Assembly (NCBI GenBank): GCA_947462335.1
Contig: OX381707.1
Location: 20,524,404 to 20,588,403, forward strand
Source: Harmothoe impar
Lineage: Eukaryota > Annelida > Polychaeta > Phyllodocida > Polynoidae
Direction: 5' to 3'
DNA: 64,000 bases
Part shown: in pieces, positions 56,517 through 64,000 of the stretch
Layout of the letters: every line of letters begins with the position of its first letter
Numbering within the stretch: the first letter of the stretch is position 1
Program-made: the position numbers and the translations under genes
Notes under the pieces: model-generated
Told to the model about the DNA's origin: nothing
The model's database searches: none
Seen by the model: only the letters and a program-made list of their open reading frames with translations

Positions 56517-59500
56517 TCACGCGTGTTGCGTTTGTCCGTTAACCAGACTCCGCAACTGTTTGAGAACAGTGTCCATCAGTTTCTTCTTGTCGCGTTCGTT
56601 CCGTTTGAACGTCGTGAGAAGATTGTTCTTTTTCTTGTCTGCATCCTTCATCCTGAAACAACAAAAGAATATTTAGAAACACATTCTAAGTTTCAATGTA
56701 AACTAGGGATATATTTAAAGATACAGAAATTAATTTTGTAAAGATTGACAATGAGTGTAAGGCCAATTATATTATGCCGTGCAGATGTCACCCATATTGT
56801 AAGGGCTAAGGTAAGACAGCTACGATGCCGCACTAAATCCCGTAGGGATGGGGAATACCTTTCTGTCTGTACAAATGTTACTGGTAACAAAAGCTTATTT
56901 TAGGTAAACCCGGCTTAAATACCATAAGCTAATCTTAAATCCTACTTCCTAACATGCTGGATAAATACTGATATCCATTATTGATTATAGATACTGGTTT
57001 TATGTTTAGGCACTCCAGGGTATATTCGATACCTATCGATTTTTAATAAAGCAGATGGTGTACAACCACTGGAGTTTTAAAAACATTTTCAAATGATAAG
57101 ACAGATTATGTAGATGGAATGATCATTCCATTTAAGCACTCTCCTATGCAATCGTTTATTTAACATCTTATCATAGGATAGGTTTTCTTCTCTGAGCAAA
57201 GGATGAAATTGAATAGGGTTTGCTATCAAATTAACAAAAATGAATATCTAAAACAAACAAAATATTCGCTTGGTGAATGAATGTTCCTATGGTTATGAAT
57301 TCATACCGTACTCTATCTATTTATAAATCCCCTACTTAATCTTATAAATTACGGTAGATAGGGTCTTTAAACGTGTTTTTAACCATGAACTTACTACCTA
57401 TTATAAATTAAAGGGACATTTTTTCATCATTTGTAATGTATATTATTTCTATCCCAAATTATATGCATCACATATTAGACTATCACTCTCTGACACTAAG
57501 TAACTTACGTCCTGGAATGAAACAGACAAAGGCACAGCAGTTAGCATTTCCTGAGAAAACGATTTAAACCAATGACCCTATATTGGTCTATTACATTTCT
57601 CGTGTTGTGTTAAGTTGATAATTTATGCAAATGAAATTACATAAACAAATAGTTCATGGGGACAGCAACCTCTTCACATCTGGTTTAGATTCCTCCAGAC
57701 AATTTACATTCATTTATAAATCCAAAGATGTATAACATACAGTTGGTAGAGAGGGACAGCCTGCTTGGGTGTTCACCACTCCAAAACATAGAAGACCCCC
57801 GCCCACCCAATTAATTCTTTTTCTCGGGTGAATCTGGGTAGATCTGACCTGAAATAGTAGAAAATCCTACAACAGAAATCACAAGGAGAAATCATATTCT
57901 CATTGATCTCCTTGCTTCGGGACTCTATAGATGTATAAATGTCTACATCAGAGCTGTCCTATATCTACAACAGTGACCCCTGTCTCAGCCTATCTAACAG
58001 TACTCACTTCTCTAGTAGGATGATGGCTGTGTTGGGGTTGACACGCAGGTACCTGCTCTTGTCCTTTCCGTAGTCAGCTAGATATGTAGACCAGTCCCAC
58101 GCCATGAACAAGTCCATCAGCTACAAGGTCAAAAAGAAGGTGAGAACTACTGTAATTCAATATTGTATTTATATAATATTACCCCAGTTCATAATATTGA
58201 TTCAACGTTTTTTATATTTTTAAAGGTTTTTTTTGGCAGTTTTCATGAAAAACAGATTGTTCTGTCTTGTAGGGGCTAGGGTTAGGGGTAATCATAGGGC
58301 GGGTTCTGTTGGATGCTGCGTTGCGAACTCCGTCTGAACCCTTCAGCCCGACGGCAGGTGGCAGCACCTGTTCCAGGCTTGGGGTATGGACAGAGGTCAC
58401 TATAGGCTTCCGGTCTGCGTGTGCGCACGCAGGCCGGTTGCCTATATATAGCCAGCATCCGATGGAACTCGTCGGTCACTCTGGATCTGATCTGGACAGA
58501 GGCCCTTGCGATCATATCGGCCACAAGCCTACTGACCCGCTCCAAACTCTATAGGCAGTTCGCACTGATATAGCTACGCCTGTCTAGGTTATTGAATAAA
58601 CCTTAGATTCGCAACCTGTATACTTCATCCGAACTGTGTCAACCTTGTTCTTTACTTAATAACATTACCAATATTATCGGGAACAAAGTCTCGTTTATTA
58701 CAGCCTTTACTGACCAATTTGAGTATGATGTGAGTTACAGATTAAATTTATGAATCGACATAAATCATTAAGTCAAGTAGAGAGGTCCTATTAGCTGCAA
58801 GGATGGCAGCCCTCTAAGTTCCAAGTGATATCTAGAGGTTCCATTTTCATTTGTTGTCATGATGTACCAACGCACTTAACCTTGTTGGGGCCTCAGGATG
58901 CATGAATGTAGCCCTCGTGAGTTACTCGCCAGGGCTGCGATCATGAGAACTAAACGTGATACAGCATGAAGCAGCATCAGAGCACGATACTGCACCAATA
59001 GAGTGAACGCAAGTAGAGGCTATCCCAGATAACATACGCCATTCTGATTTAATAAACAAGTCAATTTAGGAGACAACAAATATGACAACCCACCTGCCGG
59101 AGATCCACGAAGGCCATTTGTAGTGTGCCATCATTGAACCCAGGAACAGGCTCGGAGCCAGCGAACACTGCAAGTAGATGGACATCCATGAAATAACAGC
59201 ACCAGACGCACACTGTATTATAGGGATAGTTGTTGTTTTTATTTTGTTTTGTTTTTTTGGGGGGGGAATGGCTTTGTCCTGAAAAACATGCTACGAAGTA
59301 CAATTCTATGTGTTAATGTTTAAGATATTTTGGGTATTTTTATTTATCCTTTTATTTATTTGAAAATCAGGTACATGTAGTCAATTTGCCAAGAATGTAT
59401 TACCCGTAAATTCCCGCGTACTACCCGCGGGTTGTACGCGAACCAAACTCAGCTTTCATTTGATACCAAACATGCCTATTTAGGGTGCGGGTTATACGAG

Positions 59501-62461
59501 GGTTTTTATTACTATAGAACAGTACTAAAATTGTAATTTTCAAATTCAAAAACGGGTTATAGGAATCCCCTGAGTTGGGGGTGCGGGTTATACGCGAGAT
59601 GCAGGTAGTACGTGGGAATTTATGTTACTCTCTGTATTTTGAGAGTACCGGTATGTCAATTCCTGGTGGACACAACTTATAATTTTGGCCAGCTTATTGC
59701 ATTAAGTTAGAAATAGTTCAATAAAGAATCTGCTGTGAAAATGCAGGAATTAATTCTGATTCAATTATGAAAAGTAGCATCTCTGGTGAGTTCCTCACGA
59801 GGAATAAATTTCCAGAGCTCCCTTTACGCATAAATATGACAAAGCGCATAGCGCGTTATAGCACTATCTGGCCCTTATTAAGGTTAAGTCTTATAACGAC
59901 TTACGTTCACACTGGAGGAGGTCTAGGTTGACCTGCATGAGGGCGCCCATGGAGATAGACTTGACCTCGTTGTCCGTCAGGTATTCCATCATGGCGTTAG
60001 CGATGTACTTACACGCCGACATGCACGCCGTCTGCGCGACTTTCTCCTACAAAAACAGTCACCAAATAATTTCAATAAATGTACACATAAACATGATGAT
60101 ATACGTGTATTTGCATTGATTTCATGATTGCTGAGTATATCTACTACCGTAAATCCCGGCGTACTACCCGCGGAACCAAACTCAGCTTTCATTTGATACC
60201 AAACATGCCTATATGGGGTGCGGGTTATACAAGGGTTTTTATCATTATAGAACAGTATTAAAATTGAAATTTTCAGATCCAGAAACGGGTTATAGTATTT
60301 TCCTAAGTTATGGGTGCGGGTTATACGCGAGATGCAGGTTATACGCGGGAATTTACGGTATGATGTGTTTTGTTGCCATCGCACCCCCAATTTATTGCTG
60401 TTAATTTAATTTAATTTATTCATAGTTGGGCTAAACTAGTGAGGTAGGCGTATAGGCTTTGTAAGTTGAATAGTGAACTGTGCTACATGGTACTAAGTAT
60501 GACTGCCTACCTCAAAGTTCATCTTCATTTTTTGATGACACAAAGGGCATAAAGCATTAACCCTGCAAGGATATCATGTCGCTAAAAGTCATTGTTGTCA
60601 AAACATACCAATGCCCCCCCCCCCCCCCCCCCGCCCCAGCGAGTGACTCGCCGGTTCTGCAGTCGTAAATCATGCCGACCCTTTAGGAGTGTATCAACCC
60701 TGTAGGGTCGGCATGGTGCTTCAATGTAGCCCTTGTGAGCTACTCGCCCGGGCTGCATTCATACATCATGACGACCAATAGTACATTAATGCCTTATGCC
60801 ATAAAGGGTTCCAGGCTACCATGTAGTAGCTGTGTTAGTGTGTGGACTGACCGGCAGGTTGGTGAAGGAGAGGAAGGTGCTCTGTAGGAAGGTAATCATG
60901 TCTGTGATGTAGCCACTCGCGTGACCCATCGCGTCCGGCATCATCCAGTCATACGAACCTACAATTTTTATTTTTTAAATGTGAAAACTGGACATATATA
61001 ATATTGGAATCTTTTTTTCTTTATCAAATTAGACCTTTAACTGGCAGTAATGCCGTTATGTAGGGTAGGAATAACATATACTTTCCTCGTCATATTCTTA
61101 AGTGCTTGGTCATGAGAAACCTTTTTTGCCCCTTTTTTTTGTTTTAAAGATTTTCTTACTATTCAATGTACGGTAATGTTTCATTACCAAACCTTCCCCT
61201 ATGATCCAAATATATGAAGCATGTGTACAGTACTACGTGGAAGCATCACTCATGTGTTTATAATTTTAAAACAACATTTGGTATTAACTGTATCTTTCTT
61301 GACACTGATACATTAAATAAACCCATGATCTATACTGAGTAAAAACCTGGTCATAAGGAGGGGAAATATGACATGCTTTTCGATTTTTCTTGTAAACAAG
61401 GATGATTTACAATCTAAAAGAATTACCTAGTTCTAAGAATTCATCAATCTTCTCATTTATTTGTTTGTAGATTTGTTCTTCCGCTTCGCTTCGTGCATCC
61501 TGAAAAGTCAAGATATCAGAATGTTTAATGGGAGATACATATGTTATATGAAAGATGAAAAAGATCCAAAGAAGAATTCCCTTTTTATGTTATGTCATTG
61601 TGGTATTTTATTTTATTACATGTGAGTTTAGTTACCTATCTTTAAGACAAGAAGAAACCTTACCTTGAACATGGAGGTCCCTTGTAGTTTAGAAACATGT
61701 ACACTATCTTTTTCAGCACTGGAATGCAAACACAGGAATACAAACTGTTAATAAAATCGTTGCCTGACTCTGGAACAATGATGAAAATACTAGAGGAACC
61801 CGAGTATTTCAAAATAGATACAACAAATGCTTTCAGAGAAAGGATGTAAGTAATGAGGTTTATCTCAAAAAAATAAGAATTGAAATAAAAGTTGGGCCTA
61901 CCCTGTGATATTGGAGATGAAGTCCTCTAGATAGATGCACGACTTCTCCAGGTGGTTCATGTTAATGGAGATTTGTATTAACTGGAATAAGAAGGACAAG
62001 ATTTGATATAGCTTTTTTTTTTTTTTCTTTCTTTTTTTTATAGATTTGATATAGCCAAACACGAACAGTAGTTATTCTAGTGGTGGTGTCATTTCTTTGG
62101 TCGACAAAAATCTGAATATTTATTGAATTTTGTTTACTTCTTTACAGGAGATGAACCTGAAGAAATTCCTCCTAAAAAGCCGTCTTAGGGGGTTTATCCC
62201 TGAATAGAGAGAAATGTGGGTGGGATATGATTGCACTAATACAGAGTGATACAATCTAGGTTTTATCATTCATTTCTCGTCCCATGCATCCATTTTATAC
62301 TTTTTAAGCCTATTTCATCACACTAAGACACACATAGTACATGGCTGACCTGGAGTAGACTGAGGTTTGGACGTTTGATGAGCGCCGACAGACACCCACT
62401 CAGTGTTCGCGTCAGCAGCACGTTCGCTAGTTTACGTATCATATCATCGATCTCTGTGTGA
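56517..62461 (-). CDS. EXOC6: Exocyst complex component 6 (Sec15), C-terminal nine exons, 5' part outside window
   Basis: Subunit of the octameric exocyst that tethers post-Golgi vesicles to the plasma membrane; Sec15 links it to Rab GTPases. Minus-strand exons: 62461-62350, 61981-61902, 61718-61664, 61499-61427, 60958-60852, 60046-59905, 59167-59094, 58120-58008, 56652-56517, all GT-AG and in consistent phase (892 nt, about 297 codons including the stop). Diagnostic sequence includes SHTEIDDMIRKLANVLLTRT, EKSCIYLEDFISNIT, SYDWMMPDAMGHASGYITDM, KVAQTACMSACKYIANAMM, GSEPVPGFNDGTLQMAFVDL, DWSTYLADYGK, RYLRVNPNTAIILLEKMKD and the terminal LKQLRSLVNG. That is roughly the last third of a protein of about 800 aa. 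The first visible exon begins after the first base or two of a codon, so coding exons continue upstream past 64000 or within the unseen flank. It is transcribed convergently with IR25a. Confidence 0.95.
58268..58690 (+). mobile_element. Probable solo LTR of an LTR retrotransposon
   Basis: Unique-complexity block starting near TGTAGGGGCTAGGGTTAGGG, with a promoter-like TATATATAG at about 58444, GC-rich sequence before it, and AATAAA at about 58596 followed by a pyrimidine-rich tail: the U3-R-U5 layout of an LTR. No internal coding region is adjacent, and the exact ends and target duplication could not be fixed. It lies in an EXOC6 intron in the opposite orientation. Confidence 0.55.
58860..58990. 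repeat. Partial CCCTTTAAGGG-family repeat
   Basis: Contains GGATGCATGAATGTAGCCCT and GTGAGTTACTCGCCAGGGCT; the termini are lost. Confidence 0.5.
59402..59626. repeat. MITE with CCGTAAATTCCCGCG ends, copy 1
   Basis: CCCGTAAATTCCCGCGTACT at the left and GTACGTGGGAATTTATG at the right, with an interior (CTCAGCTTTCATTTGATACC) shared with 60147-60358. Confidence 0.8.
60147..60358. mobile_element. MITE with CCGTAAATTCCCGCG ends, copy 2 (Tc1/mariner-type)
   Basis: Ends CCGTAAATCCCGGCGTA and TACGCGGGAATTTACGG are inverted, flanked by TA at 60145-60146 and 60359-60360. A fragment of the same family (AACCTGCATCTTGCGTATAA) occurs near 12460. Confidence 0.85.
60557..60810. repeat. CCCTTTAAGGG-family MITE in an EXOC6 intron
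   Basis: TTAACCCTGCAAGGATATCA at the left and CCTTATGCCATAAAGGGTT at the right, with a poly-C run near 60613-60632 and the family centre GCCCTTGTGAGCTACTCGCC. Confidence 0.7.
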
Positions 62462-62506
62462 CTGAAGTGAGAAATACAACATTATAATCTACAGAATTTA
62501 TGATAG

Positions 62507-64000
62507 AAATATACAGCAGTCCAACATTATAGCACTCCAATGCACTATATGGATATATATCTAAAACTGGACATCGACATCCATGTAACAGAATCCTTCT
62601 AACATAAAGCTATATTTAGTAGAAGTAGAAATCCATGAATATCTATATGAAGGAGAACACCATGTTCATGCCTATGAATATGTCTGTGTGTATGTTCATT
62701 TCAAAATTCAAGATTGCAACCATTCATTGAATGCCACCATGCTTTCAATGTAATCTCGAATTGCAGTCGCAGTAATTTGATACTAATAAAAAAAAATCTA
62801 TTCTATTTTTCTTTCATGAACAGTTGGCATCCCATAGATTCAAGATGGCTATCACTCATTGAATGTCCCGATGATTGAAATGCAATCTTGACTTGTAGTT
62901 GCATTAATTTGATCAAAAAAACAAATCCTATTTGATTTTTCCTTCATTCAACCCATTCAAGATGGCTACCATTTACTAAATGCCACAATGCTTTCAGTGC
63001 AATGAAGAATTGTAGTTGCATTAATTTGATATCTATTATAAGAAAATTTCTATTTAATACCTTTTTCAAACACAGTTGGCACCCCATAGGTTTAGGATGG
63101 CCACCATTCATTGAATGCCACAATGCTTTAAATGCAATCTTGAAATGTAGTTGCATTAATTTTATACTGTTAAAAAAATCCAATTTAGTTGTTTTTTTCA
63201 TGAAGAGTTGGCACCCCATAGGTTCAGGATGGCCACCAGTCATTGAATGCCATAATGCTTAAATGCAATCTTGAATTGCAGTTGAATTAATTTGATTCTA
63301 AAAAAAAAAGCTTTCTTTTTCTTTCATGAACAGTTGGCACCCCATACATTCAAGGTGGTTACCAGTCATTGCATGCCACAATGCTTTAAGTGCAATCACG
63401 AATTGTAGTTGCATTAATCTGATACTAATAAAAAAACCAACTCTATTCTTTTTTTTTTAATTCATGAACAGTTGGCACCCCATATATTTAAGATGACTAC
63501 CATTCATTGAATGTCCCGATGCTTGAAATGCAATCTCGAATTGTAGTTGCATCAATTTAATGCTAAATATACAGCAGTCCAACATTATAGCACTCCAATG
63601 CACTATATGGATATATATCTAAAACTGGACATCGACATCCATGTAACAGAATCCTTCTAACATAAAGCTATATTTAGTAGAAGTAGAAATCCATGAATAT
63701 CTATATGAAGGAGAACACCATGTTCATGCCTATGAATATGTCTGTGTGTATGTTCATTTCAAAATTCAAGATTGCAACCATTCATTGAATGCCACCATGC
63801 TTTCAATGTAATCTCGAATTGCAGTCGCAGTAATTTGATACTAATAAAAAAAAATCTATTCTATTTTTCTTTCATGAACAGTTGGCATCCCATAGATTCA
63901 AGATGGCTATCACTCATTGAATGTCTCGATGCTTGAAATGCAATCTTGACTTGTAGTTGCATTAATTTGATCAAAAAAACAAATCCTATTTGATTTTTCC
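62507..64000. repeat. Satellite with higher-order period of about 1058 bp, running off the window
   Basis: Sequence from ATACAGCAGTCCAACATTAT at 62511 recurs almost unchanged at 63569. Within one period, six or so monomers of about 120-135 bp share CAGTTGGCACCCCATAG, AAGATGGC, CATTGAATGCCACAATGC and GTAGTTGCATTAATTTGAT. The array starts about 50 bp upstream (gene-wise) of the first visible EXOC6 exon and continues to the window edge. Confidence 0.92.

Overview
This is nuclear DNA of an invertebrate animal. Genes have GT-AG introns, intergenic and intronic space is packed with short inverted-repeat (MITE-like) elements, and there are pieces of LINE, DIRS-type and LTR retrotransposons. The backbone gene is an ionotropic receptor orthologous to IR25a, a family known from protostomes. 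Together with the long introns, DIRS element and TIR/Frizzled-CRD receptor, this suggests a lophotrochozoan (mollusc, brachiopod, phoronid or annelid), but I cannot name the species.

Layout. 1-3.8 kb: upstream flank or 5' UTR intron with MITEs. 3.8-49.1 kb, + strand: the IR25a-like gene, for which I placed 18 coding exons. They join to exactly 2742 nt (913 aa plus stop) with signal peptide, amino-terminal domain, split ligand-binding domain, three membrane segments and pore. Intron 4 (about 23 kb) carries, on the minus strand, a decayed LINE (15.1-18.0 kb), a single-exon EamA/SLC35-like transporter (18.4-19.4 kb), a decayed DIRS-type tyrosine-recombinase retrotransposon (21.4-25.9 kb) and a two-exon cytosolic sulfotransferase (29.2-30.4 kb), besides large foldback elements. 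Intron 15 carries, also antisense, a receptor of Frizzled-CRD + sushi + transmembrane + TIR architecture (42.8-44.4 kb), flanked on both sides by TIR-bounded elements of one family. 49.1-50.3 kb: probable IR25a 3' UTR. 51.4-56.5 kb: probable long 3' UTR/flank of the convergent gene. 56.5-62.5 kb, minus strand: the last nine coding exons of the exocyst subunit EXOC6/Sec15; its 5' part lies beyond the window. 62.5-64 kb: a tandem satellite with a higher-order period of about 1.06 kb.

The most unusual signal is inside the IR25a gene. Five exon-intron junctions (3' ends of exons 3, 6, 13 and 15, and the 5' end of exon 13) have been tandemly duplicated into the adjoining intron. Three of these became long minisatellites whose every unit carries a copy of the splice site; two use a 39-bp, frame-preserving unit. 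A decayed copy of exon 7 also sits just after exon 4. This looks like repeated local duplication of proto-splice junctions, with predicted effects on alternative splicing. The second candidate for novelty is the FZ-CCP-TM-TIR receptor.

The genes do not form a pathway. IR25a is a chemosensory co-receptor subunit, EXOC6 tethers secretory vesicles, the sulfotransferase and transporter are housekeeping or detoxification types, and the TIR receptor is probably innate immune.
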